Shown here: piece by piece, positions 1-6,215 of the stretch | Numbering within the stretch: the first letter of the stretch is position 1 | Layout: every line of letters begins with the position of its first letter | The notes under the pieces: model-generated | What the model saw: the letters and a program-made list of their open reading frames with translations, nothing else | The model's database searches: none | What the model was told of the DNA's origin: nothing | NCBI GenBank assembly: GCA_041655255.1 | Contig: JBBAFS010000069.1 | Location: 1 to 8,718, forward strand | From: JBBAFS01 sp041655255 | GTDB lineage: Bacteria > Spirochaetota > Spirochaetia > Sphaerochaetales > Sphaerochaetaceae | DNA: 8,718 nucleotides | Direction of reading: 5' to 3' | Position numbers and translations under genes: made by a program

Positions 1-1155
1 TAACCCTTTTTTTACTAACAGTCGATGTTCATCTTCCATCGGCATCAGATCTCCAATCGTCCCAAGAGCTACAAGATCTAATAGTGACTCATACTCGTAT
101 GATAAGGATCTCTCTTTACGATAGACATAAGCATTAAACAGAGAAATAAGAGCATCTAATTCAGTAGGTTGTTCGATATATGTTAAAGCTCGACTCATAT
201 TTTTAAGGGCAAAAAGACCACGAGATTTCACTGCTGGTAGGAAGGTTTCAAATTCACTACGCAATTCAGCCATATGAATTTCAACTTCATTGCCAAATAA
301 CTTATTCATATTCGATTTCACAGTAGGGACATCTAAAGCAAAGATAGGCAGCTGGCTATCTAAAAATTGGATCATTCTACTTTGGTGTAACACTAATGTC
401 CCTGGAACAATCTCTTCTACCATACGATCAACTTCTAATAAGTTACGCATTCTCACTGCTTCCATGATAATTGTATCTTTACCAGGGTAGGCATGAAATA
501 AGATCAGCTCTTGGCCATAAAAGTCAGTTTGAGCAAACCGTAGGGCCCAAATAGATTTTGCCACCACTCCACAACCTGCTAAATGGGCAAATGGGTATTC
601 ACTTCCCTCTACCTTAGGGTCAATGATTGCTAATGCTGCAGGGAGGGTATCACCACTGAGGTGGTGGTCGGTGATTAACACATCGATTCCTAGTGTTTGT
701 GCATAAGCAACTTCTTCGTGGTGGCTAATACCACAATCGACTGTGACAATTAAAGTGGCTCCTTGTTGGTGAGCTGAATCAATGGCCTCTTTAGTAAGAC
801 CGTAGGGATCATCACCTTCGGGAACAGCCCAAAAAACTTCAAAGCCCATAGAGGTAAACTCTTGGACAAATAAGACTGTGGAGACAATGCCATCGACATC
901 TCGATCTCCAAAGACAAAAATTTTCTCTTGCTCTTGTTGAGCCTCTAAGATTCGCTCAACAAAGAGCTCCATCTCTTCAAATAAAAATGGATTATGTTGA
1001 TAGGAGATATCGCTCTCTAAGACATATTGGACTGCTTTAGCTTCAACAATACCTCTTCGAGCCATTAAAGAGGCGGTGATATAATCGATGTTGTACGACT
1101 CGTTCAGTCGTCTGAGTAATTCGACTGATAACCCCTTTTTGTTCCATGTTTTCAT
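1..1155 (-). CDS. recJ: RecJ single-stranded-DNA-specific 5'-3' exonuclease (C-terminal part outside window)
   Basis: RecJ degrades single-stranded DNA 5' to 3' with a two-metal DHH active site and acts in RecFOR recombination and mismatch repair in the cytoplasm. This reading frame is open for 385 codons from an ATG at 1155 to the left edge, so the rest of the DHHA1 domain and any OB domain are missing. Visible motifs: GDRDVDG at about residues 83-89 (motif I, with Arg where Tyr or Phe is usual), VDCG near 139-142, TDHH at 162-165, IDPK near 178-181, and GTIGDLMP with Asp369 (motif IV). The stretch between IDPK and GTIGD is about 190 residues, against roughly 60 in E. coli RecJ as I recall it, so the domain carries a large insert (about residues 215-350). 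An in-frame TGA lies just upstream, which makes ATG 1155 the only sensible start. A modest AAAGG lies 10 nt before it. It follows recO by 27 nt, probably in the same transcript. Confidence 0.93.
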   Translation of the reverse strand, partial: MKTWNKKGLSVELLRRLNESYNIDYITASLMARRGIVEAKAVQYVLESDISYQHNPFLFEEMELFVERILEAQQEQEKIFVFGDRDVDGIVSTVLFVQEFTSMGFEVFWAVPEGDDPYGLTKEAIDSAHQQGATLIVTVDCGISHHEEVAYAQTLGIDVLITDHHLSGDTLPAALAIIDPKVEGSEYPFAHLAGCGVVAKSIWALRFAQTDFYGQELILFHAYPGKDTIIMEAVRMRNLLEVDRMVEEIVPGTLVLHQSRMIQFLDSQLPIFALDVPTVKSNMNKLFGNEVEIHMAELRSEFETFLPAVKSRGLFALKNMSRALTYIEQPTELDALISLFNAYVYRKERSLSYEYESLLDLVALGTIGDLMPMEDEHRLLVKKGL

Positions 1156-1182
1156 ATATATTCAACCTTTTATTATATTTCT

Positions 1183-1941
1183 TCATATACAGAGCTCCAA
1201 TATTCCGCCACTAAAGCTCTTTAGTGGGCGTTGGATAATAGTTGTCACATAGCCAACCATATACCGAAACAGCCTTTCTGTCGCCCTCTGAGAGATCTCG
1301 ACTTGTACAGCTTCACTTAGGGCTAAGGTTCGGGTGAATTGGATATAACGTCTCATCCCAGAGCCTAAAAGAAGTTGATTCACCTCTTGGGTAATATCTG
1401 AACACTTGAGGCAACAGGGGGTATTTAACGAAGTGTTAAATGATAACACCTCATCATCACTGTAGGGATTATTACAAACTGGACAATGAGTTACATCATC
1501 TAAAATCCCCATAATCTCAATAAGACGAATGACATACTGGATAAAAAGACGCTGAGAGGCAACATCATCGTGTTCAAATAACATAAGTGTCTCAATAAGA
1601 AGATCATAGATTGCTTGGTAATCTCCCCCATGAAACAAAAGCGTCATCTCCCCAATTGCTGAAGAGATATAGCGTCTAAGAAGATCTTCTTTCATCAAAG
1701 AAGGAGAGAGTTCTACTTCGACATCACTTAATGAGTAACTCTTTTTCACCCTGTTTTCATATAAGAAAAAGGTACCACAGGTAAATGGTTCAATGCCTCC
1801 GGCATGTTTTCCTTTACGAGCACCGTAGGCTACCACATCAATGATCCCTAATTGTGGAGACAACAGAGTAATGAGCCGATGTAAATCGCCCCAATTTCGC
1901 TGGGCTAAAACGATACCTTTTTCACGCCTGTTTCTCTCCAT
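1183..1941 (-). CDS. recO: RecO DNA repair/recombination mediator
   Basis: RecO binds DNA and RecR, anneals complementary strands and helps load RecA on SSB-coated DNA. The 252-residue protein has the usual RecO length. It begins with the OB-fold signature (GIVLAQRNWGDLHRL, residues about 9-23), followed by a helical C-terminal domain. This contains a four-cysteine zinc-finger-like site: CPVC at about 153-156 and a CLKC motif at about 177-180. A GTG two codons upstream (1947) could also start the frame. I prefer ATG 1941 because RecO homologues have about eight residues before the GIVL motif and because the candidate promoter places transcription start near 1941. There is no Shine-Dalgarno sequence before either start. 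It is the first gene of a recO-recJ pair, which fits their shared pathway. Confidence 0.93.
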   Translation of the reverse strand: MERNRREKGIVLAQRNWGDLHRLITLLSPQLGIIDVVAYGARKGKHAGGIEPFTCGTFFLYENRVKKSYSLSDVEVELSPSLMKEDLLRRYISSAIGEMTLLFHGGDYQAIYDLLIETLMLFEHDDVASQRLFIQYVIRLIEIMGILDDVTHCPVCNNPYSDDEVLSFNTSLNTPCCLKCSDITQEVNQLLLGSGMRRYIQFTRTLALSEAVQVEISQRATERLFRYMVGYVTTIIQRPLKSFSGGILELCI

Positions 1942-1947
1942 GACCAC

Positions 1948-1976
1948 AGAGTATCGCTGAGCGATATATGTGTCAA
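1948..1976 (-). promoter_or_regulatory. Candidate sigma-70 promoter of recO-recJ, leaderless geometry
   Basis: Read on the minus strand, a perfect TTGACA (1976-1971) is followed after 17 bp by TACTCT (1953-1948), or after 15 bp by GATACT (1955-1950). Either -10 is only a partial match. Transcription would begin about 7 nt beyond the -10, at or within a few bases of the ATG at 1941. That would explain the missing Shine-Dalgarno. The spacer holds a perfect 15-bp odd palindrome, TATCGCT-g-AGCGATA (1952-1966), which could be an operator. The -35 identity is seen directly; promoter function is inferred. Confidence 0.55.
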
Positions 1977-1988
1977 CTCAACATATAT
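1964..1988. repeat. 8-bp inverted repeat flanking the recO -35 element
   Basis: ATATATGT (1964-1971) and ACATATAT (1981-1988) are perfect inverted copies separated by 9 nt. They bracket the TTGACA -35 hexamer of the recO promoter. The symmetry is direct. A regulatory role is speculative because the arms are simple AT-rich sequence. Confidence 0.35.
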
Positions 1989-2029
1989 GAGCCTTACTAC
2001 CCATGGTTTCACCTCTCACAAAATAAACA

Positions 2030-2058
2030 TTGCATCCCCCTACTTCTTCATTTACGAT
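2030..2058 (+). promoter_or_regulatory. Weak candidate promoter of the ABC importer operon
   Basis: TTGCAT (2030-2035) is followed, after exactly 17 bp, by TACGAT (2053-2058). This gives TTG of the -35 consensus and four of six -10 bases. Initiation would be near 2065, leaving a leader of about 128 nt. No better pair was found between recO and the operon. An activator-dependent promoter elsewhere in the region is equally possible. Confidence 0.3.
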
Positions 2059-2059
2059 T

Positions 2060-2146
2060 AGGTGGTGGGATGAATCACCTTTTGTGTGTGATTACATCTA
2101 AAGTGCTGACACCCTTACAGAATGTGAAACATCACTTTTTTAGATG
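2060..2146 (+). promoter_or_regulatory. Structured leader / operator candidates upstream of the importer operon
   Basis: Three dyads lie here. AGGTG (2060-2064) pairs with CACCT (2076-2080). AATCAC (2073-2078) pairs with GTGATT (2088-2093) and shares bases with the first pair, so the two are mutually exclusive. CATCTAAA (2095-2102) pairs with TTTAGATG ending at 2146, and the stem continues through GTG/CAC after a 3-nt T bulge. These could be alternative RNA folds or DNA-binding half-sites. The pairings are seen; any regulatory function is inference. Confidence 0.3.
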
Positions 2147-2179
2147 AAGGAATGAGTTGTATGTAAACGTATTCTTTTT

Positions 2180-2185
2180 GAGGAG
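2180..2185 (+). promoter_or_regulatory. Shine-Dalgarno deciding the ATPase start
   Basis: GAGGAG sits 7 nt before the GTG at 2193. The frame is open upstream to a TTG at 2157, but that would add 12 residues with no homology to ABC ATPases and would place this Shine-Dalgarno inside the coding sequence. It therefore fixes the start at GTG 2193. Confidence 0.85.
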
Positions 2186-2192
2186 TTGTTCA

Positions 2193-3251
2193 GTGGCTAA
2201 CCTATCACTCGTCAACCTGACGAAAAACTTTGATGAAGTAATTGCAGTAGATAACTTAAGTCTCGAGGTACATGAGGGAGAATTTGTAACGTTGTTAGGA
2301 CCATCGGGATGTGGTAAAACAACAACTCTTAGGACCGTTGCAGGATTTTACTACCCTGATCATGGGGAGGTCTACTTTGGTAAGAAGTTGATGAATAACG
2401 TCCCTCCTAATAAACGTGATACGGCAATGTGTTTCCAATCGTATGCCCTTTTTCCCCATATGAGTGTGGCTGATAACATTACATTTGGCCTAAAGATGAA
2501 AAAAGTTTCCTCATCAGAACAAAAAAGGAGACTTCATGATGTGATGAGCATGCTCGATTTAGTCGGCCTTGATAAAAGAAAGCCAGCTCAACTCTCAGGG
2601 GGACAACAACAGCGAGTTGCTTTAGCTCGGGCTATTGTCACTGAACCTCAAGTATTGTTATTTGATGAGCCTCTTTCAAATTTGGATGCAAAGTTGCGTG
2701 TCCAAGTTCGAGTCGAAATTAGAGAGATGCAAAAACGTTTGGGCATTACTACGTTGTATGTGACCCACGACCAAGATGAGGCTTTAGCTATTTCAGATCG
2801 TATTGTGGTGATGGATCAAGGTCAAATTATACAACTGGGAGATCCTTATACCATATACCGTCGACCTGAAACTAAGTTTGTCGCTGGGTTTATTGGTTTA
2901 GCTAATATTGTAAAAGGAGAGATTATAAAGCGAGAAGGTCATCTTTATACCGTAAAGACTCCAGTGGGGACATTTGTCATCGATGCTACAGATCAATTAG
3001 TAGCAGATGATGTCAAAGAGATTGAATTTAGTTGGAGACCTGAGGATATGAAGATCTCCCAAGAGGGAGATCCAAATACATTAGATGGCATTATCCACCA
3101 AGTGGTCTTTATGGGAGATGTTACCGATCTCTTTGTAGAAGTAAAAGGGGTGAAAGTGAGGGCTCAAACTGATGATATTCGAAAATTTCAAGAACACGAT
3201 CGTATCAGTTTTAGTATTCCGCACCACGCTTTTAGTATTTTCAGGAGATAA
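2193..3251 (+). CDS. ABC importer ATP-binding subunit (Fe3+/polyamine/phosphonate-type, PotA/FbpC-like)
   Basis: This is the ATPase that drives the importer encoded by the next three genes. It acts as a homodimer on the cytoplasmic face of the inner membrane. The 352-residue protein has an intact nucleotide-binding domain: Walker A GPSGCGKT (36-43), Q-loop FQSYALFPH with Gln82, signature LSGGQ (134-138), Walker B VLLFDEP (154-160), D-loop SNLDAKL and switch His192 in THDQDEA. From about residue 235 it continues into a TOBE-type regulatory domain with the typical WRPED motif (about 281-285). Length and architecture fit the PotA/FbpC/AfuC/PhnT branch of importers. The start is the GTG preceded by GAGGAG. 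It is the first gene of the operon, and its stop lies 3 nt before the next ATG. The ATPase alone does not reveal the substrate. Confidence 0.93.
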   Translation: MANLSLVNLTKNFDEVIAVDNLSLEVHEGEFVTLLGPSGCGKTTTLRTVAGFYYPDHGEVYFGKKLMNNVPPNKRDTAMCFQSYALFPHMSVADNITFGLKMKKVSSSEQKRRLHDVMSMLDLVGLDKRKPAQLSGGQQQRVALARAIVTEPQVLLFDEPLSNLDAKLRVQVRVEIREMQKRLGITTLYVTHDQDEALAISDRIVVMDQGQIIQLGDPYTIYRRPETKFVAGFIGLANIVKGEIIKREGHLYTVKTPVGTFVIDATDQLVADDVKEIEFSWRPEDMKISQEGDPNTLDGIIHQVVFMGDVTDLFVEVKGVKVRAQTDDIRKFQEHDRISFSIPHHAFSIFRR

Positions 3252-3254
3252 GAG

Positions 3255-4112
3255 ATGAAAAAAAATAAAGGTTTATTAGGTTCCTATCTCCTTCTTATTC
3301 CCGGGGTGGGATTTATCTTACTGTTTATCGGCTCCTCTATTTTTATTACCGTCGCTCAAAGTTTTGGCCTCTTTTCTATTACTGGTCACTCATCACTCAC
3401 ATTGGAGAATTGGAAGACGATTTTATCGATGCAAGAGTCGATAGACTCCCTTCTTTTTTCGTTAAAGATGGGAGTGTTAAGTTCCATTGGGACTATCGTA
3501 GTCGCTTTTCCTATTGCCCTTTATTTCAGAAAAGGGGGTGTCGGTAAAGGGATGCTCGGTTCCATTATTAAAATTCCTTTGTTTATCCCAGCTTTAGTTG
3601 CGGCCTTTTTGATAGTGAATCTACTTTCGTTTCACGGTCTTATTAATAGCCTCCTTTTAGCTTTAAGAATTATTAAAGAGCCCTTAAGAATGCTGAACGA
3701 CCGCTTTGGATGGGGTATTGTGTTAATTCAAATTTGGAAGAATCTTCCGTTTGTGTTATTGATTGTGATGGCCTCTATTGCCTCTATTCGAGATGACACC
3801 ATCGATGCAGCAAAGAACCTAGGAGCTGGGTATTGGTCGATTCTACTACGTATCTACATCCCACTTGCTATGCCAGGAATTCTTGTTTCGATGATACTTA
3901 TGTTTATTAAAGCCTTTGGAGATTTCCCAATCTTTAGTGTTGCAGGGCCTGTGTACCCCACTTCGCTTTCAGTTCGAATGCACCTTATGGCAACACTACA
4001 TCAAGAGTGGGATAAAGCAGCTGTTATTGGAGTTATTATCTTTGTAACTACCTTTATCGTCATTTGGCTCTATTCTCGCTTAGGTGAATTAGTAGAGGGG
4101 GATGAATCATGA
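3255..4112 (+). CDS. ABC importer inner-membrane permease subunit 1
   Basis: This 285-residue integral membrane protein forms half of the translocation channel. About six hydrophobic segments are visible (roughly 11-34, 66-90, 105-128, 153-176, 203-225, 257-275). The cytoplasmic EAA coupling motif appears as DAAKNLGAGYWSILLRIYIP starting at residue 184, with the invariant Gly190 and the hydrophobic/Pro end that docks on the ATPase. It matches the first permease of PotB/PhnU-type systems in size. AGGAG (3243-3247), inside the end of the ATPase gene, lies 7 nt before the ATG, so translation is likely coupled. Its stop overlaps the start of the second permease by 4 nt (ATGA). Confidence 0.93.
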   Translation: MKKNKGLLGSYLLLIPGVGFILLFIGSSIFITVAQSFGLFSITGHSSLTLENWKTILSMQESIDSLLFSLKMGVLSSIGTIVVAFPIALYFRKGGVGKGMLGSIIKIPLFIPALVAAFLIVNLLSFHGLINSLLLALRIIKEPLRMLNDRFGWGIVLIQIWKNLPFVLLIVMASIASIRDDTIDAAKNLGAGYWSILLRIYIPLAMPGILVSMILMFIKAFGDFPIFSVAGPVYPTSLSVRMHLMATLHQEWDKAAVIGVIIFVTTFIVIWLYSRLGELVEGDES

Positions 4113-4990
4113 CTGAAGTAAAACAACTTAAAAGTGATCCTACTCCTTTACATCTGATTATTGAAAAAAGAAAAAAGAGATTCTATATACTACTGACCCT
4201 CTTTTTTGGTCTTGTTCAACTGCTGTGGGTAGGGGTTCCTATTGTGATGGCAGTGATGTGGTCGTTAGTCGATCCAGCAAATCCGTGGTCTTTTCCCGAT
4301 ATGTTCCCACCCTCAATTTCACCTCATCAGTGGCAATACGTTTTTAAATACACCAACATCGCTCGAGCATTAAAAACGAGTTACGCTATCGCCCCTATTG
4401 CAGTCGTACTCTCTTTTATCCTTTCACTACCTACTGCGTATGTGATGGGAAGGAAAAACATTCCAGGAAAGAAGATCTTTATGTTGGTTGTGTTACTCCC
4501 TATCATCATGCCTGGGATGGTTGTCGCCCTCTTTTTAAGTAGGGTGTTTACCTCATTTGGTTTAAGCCAAAGTTTCTTTGGCCTTGTGTTAGCTCACACC
4601 CTTATGGGAATCCCGTATATGATTAGAGTACTCACTACCAGTTTTCAAGCCATCCCACAAGATGTGATTGATGCTGCAGAGAATCTGGGAGCTACGACTT
4701 TTGTGAAAATTAAAGATATCTTTTTGCCGATGATTCGCCCTGGTTTATTAGCTGGGATGATCTTTGCATTCACAGCAAGTATTGAAGAATTTAACCTCAC
4801 TTTTATTATTGGGACACCTACCTTTGAGACCATACCGACTATTTTGTTCTCTTTTATGGGCTACAACTTTATTCGAACTAATGCATCGGTAGTCGCCCTG
4901 ATTATGATGACACCCAATATTATCATGTTGTTCATCGTTGAGCGGTTTTTGAAGTCCGACTATTTGGCTGCATCACTTGGAAAAATGTGA
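4109..4990 (+). CDS. ABC importer inner-membrane permease subunit 2
   Basis: This is the partner permease, 293 residues, of the PotC/PhnV type. The N-terminus is a basic cytoplasmic tail (EKRKKRF) followed by about six membrane segments (roughly 26-50, 92-113, 123-146, 154-176, 212-234, 258-280). The EAA loop DAAENLGATTFVKIKDIFLP starts at residue 188 and mirrors that of permease 1, consistent with a heterodimeric channel. The start ATG overlaps the previous stop in ATGA, and a G-rich Shine-Dalgarno (GAGGGGGA, about 4095-4102) precedes it. The gene for the periplasmic binding protein begins 34 nt after its stop. Confidence 0.93.
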   Translation: MTEVKQLKSDPTPLHLIIEKRKKRFYILLTLFFGLVQLLWVGVPIVMAVMWSLVDPANPWSFPDMFPPSISPHQWQYVFKYTNIARALKTSYAIAPIAVVLSFILSLPTAYVMGRKNIPGKKIFMLVVLLPIIMPGMVVALFLSRVFTSFGLSQSFFGLVLAHTLMGIPYMIRVLTTSFQAIPQDVIDAAENLGATTFVKIKDIFLPMIRPGLLAGMIFAFTASIEEFNLTFIIGTPTFETIPTILFSFMGYNFIRTNASVVALIMMTPNIIMLFIVERFLKSDYLAASLGKM

Positions 4991-5011
4991 TGTAGAGCGA
5001 AACGATCTTTC

Positions 5012-5018
5012 GAGGAGG
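5012..5018 (+). promoter_or_regulatory. Strong Shine-Dalgarno deciding the binding-protein start
   Basis: GAGGAGG (5012-5018) ends 6 nt before ATG 5025. An in-frame ATG at 4977 would start inside the permease gene and would put a charged 16-residue stretch ahead of an otherwise perfect signal peptide. The Shine-Dalgarno and the signal peptide both support 5025. It is the best ribosome site in the operon, as expected for a binding protein needed in excess. Confidence 0.88.
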
Positions 5019-5024
5019 AAAGGT

Positions 5025-6182
5025 ATGAGAAAAGTATTCACAGTAATCCTATTAGCAGTTATTGCCCTTTCAGTGGTAAGTGCTGCAGGGAAAGTTGAAG
5101 CTCCTGTACCCACCATAGATTTACAAACTTCGTCGTGGAGCGCCATTGTAGAAGAGGCAAAAAATGAGGGAGAACTCACCTTCTTAGCTTGGTATTTCCC
5201 TGACTACTTCAGAGAAGCTGCTGCCGATTTTGAGAAAGAGTATGGCATTAAGGTGAATGTCATCATTGGAGAGCAAACAGCAAACTTTAATAAACTCATC
5301 TCAGAAAAAGATCGAGCAGTAGGGACAGTTGATGTCTCGATTGTTGGCGGTCAGTGGGTAAAAACTACAATGGACTTAGATCTCTTTTATGGTCCAATTA
5401 AAAACATCCTCCCCGATGCTGATAAACTTGCACCATCGTTATGGGAAGTTCAAGAGGGAGTGTTAGTTCGTGGATTTTTAGCACCATTTCACCGTAACCA
5501 AACAGGGATACTTTACGACCCACAACGGGTAACAAATCCACCACAAACATTTAAAGAGCTTGAAAGATGGATTGATGCCAACCCTCGAATGTTTGGATTT
5601 AACGATCCATCCCGTGGTGGTTCGGGTCAAGCATTTGTCCACACGGTAATTGACAATGTGGCTGGAGGCTTAGATCGGTATGTTGGTGATACTGAAGTCA
5701 TTCCAGAGAAAGTTGCAAACTGGGATCTGGTGTGGAAATGGTTTAATGATCGTAAAGATAAACTCACCTTCACCGTCAGTAACAACGACTCAATTATTAA
5801 AATTAATGACGGTCAGATGTCGATGACCTATGCATGGGATGATAACGTTCAAGAGATGATGAACCATGGAAATATTTTCACCCGAGCTAAAATGTATATC
5901 CCAGAGATGGGAGCAGCAGGAGGCGGAGATACGTTAGGTGTCCTTAAAAATGCTAAAAACAAAGCTGCAGGCTTGGTCTTTATTCACCACTTAGGGTCAA
6001 AAGCACAACAAGAGAAGAAGTTTAACATGGTGGGAGCCTACCCTGCTCGTACTGACGTTCCATTATCTGGAACACTGTTAACCGAAGCAGATCGAACAAA
6101 CAATGCTATTGCATGGTTCCCCGCTCCCTATAAAGACTTCATGATCAGTGAATTTGTGAAACACGTGTTAATGACTAAATAG
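5025..6182 (+). CDS. Periplasmic extracellular solute-binding protein of the ABC importer
   Basis: This 385-residue protein captures the substrate in the periplasm and delivers it to the permeases. It has a classic signal peptide: basic MRK, a hydrophobic core (about 4-17) and a likely signal peptidase I site after VSA (about residue 20). There is no lipobox cysteine, so it should be soluble in a periplasm, which argues for a diderm host. The mature part resembles Fe3+/polyamine/AfuA/YnjB-type binding proteins: an early LTFLAWYFPDYFREA strand-helix (about 51-65), the central hinge-like FHRNQTGILYDP (about 155-166), PQTFKELERWI (173-183) and a Gly-rich NDPSRGGSGQAF segment (193-204) that could contact an anionic ligand. 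Ligand identity is not readable. A phosphorylated ligand is suggested only by the GDPD gene next door. It is followed by a stable hairpin without a T-tract. Confidence 0.9.
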   Translation: MRKVFTVILLAVIALSVVSAAGKVEAPVPTIDLQTSSWSAIVEEAKNEGELTFLAWYFPDYFREAAADFEKEYGIKVNVIIGEQTANFNKLISEKDRAVGTVDVSIVGGQWVKTTMDLDLFYGPIKNILPDADKLAPSLWEVQEGVLVRGFLAPFHRNQTGILYDPQRVTNPPQTFKELERWIDANPRMFGFNDPSRGGSGQAFVHTVIDNVAGGLDRYVGDTEVIPEKVANWDLVWKWFNDRKDKLTFTVSNNDSIIKINDGQMSMTYAWDDNVQEMMNHGNIFTRAKMYIPEMGAAGGGDTLGVLKNAKNKAAGLVFIHHLGSKAQQEKKFNMVGAYPARTDVPLSGTLLTEADRTNNAIAWFPAPYKDFMISEFVKHVLMTK

Positions 6183-6215
6183 GAGAGTAAGAGCCGGGTT
6201 TCTACCCGGCTCGTT
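6181..6215 (+). promoter_or_regulatory. Hairpin-bridged ribosome binding site / intercistronic stem-loop before the GDPD gene
   Basis: AGGAG (6181-6185) overlaps the stop codon of the binding protein. A perfect 9-bp stem GAGCCGGGT (6191-6199) / ACCCGGCTC (6204-6212) with loop TTCT follows, then 3 nt to GTG 6216. Unfolded, AGGAG is 30 nt from GTG, too far to act. Folded, the effective spacing is 5+3 = 8 nt. There is no T-tract, so it is not a normal intrinsic terminator. It may also protect the 3' end of the upstream mRNA, as intercistronic hairpins after binding-protein genes often do. Confidence 0.6.

Larger units (their letters stand above)
1977..2192. other. Intergenic control region between recO and the ABC importer operon
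   Basis: This divergent region holds no convincing gene. It contains the upstream side of the recO promoter, a weak plus-strand promoter candidate and several inverted repeats in what would be the importer leader. GTTTCAC (2006-2012) and GTGAAAC (2124-2130) are perfect inverted copies 111 nt apart. TGTGA-aaca-TCAC (2123-2135) looks like a short dyad. No known riboswitch class was recognised. Confidence 0.5.

Noticed and set aside
290..490. Small plus-strand open frame inside recJ
   Set aside because: It is antisense to the RecJ insertion segment, with no ribosome site. The RecJ frame is continuous across it.
2157..2192. Upstream TTG start adding 12 residues to the ABC ATPase
   Set aside because: The GAGGAG ribosome site at 2180-2185 correctly serves GTG 2193, and the protein from GTG begins like other family members.
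2060..2192. Known riboswitch in the importer leader
   Set aside because: No consensus of any riboswitch class that I can recognise by eye is present, only generic stems.
4645..4833. Small minus-strand open frame opposite permease 2
   Set aside because: It is antisense to a well-conserved permease, has no ribosome site and no recognisable protein features.
4977..5024. Upstream ATG start for the solute-binding protein overlapping permease 2
   Set aside because: It would add a charged stretch ahead of the signal peptide and ignores the strong ribosome site before ATG 5025.
6191..6212. Strong hairpin after the binding-protein gene as an intrinsic terminator
   Set aside because: The stem is followed by GTTGTGTATATG, not a T-tract, and the GDPD start lies 3 nt beyond it with no promoter between. 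A stability or translation role fits better.
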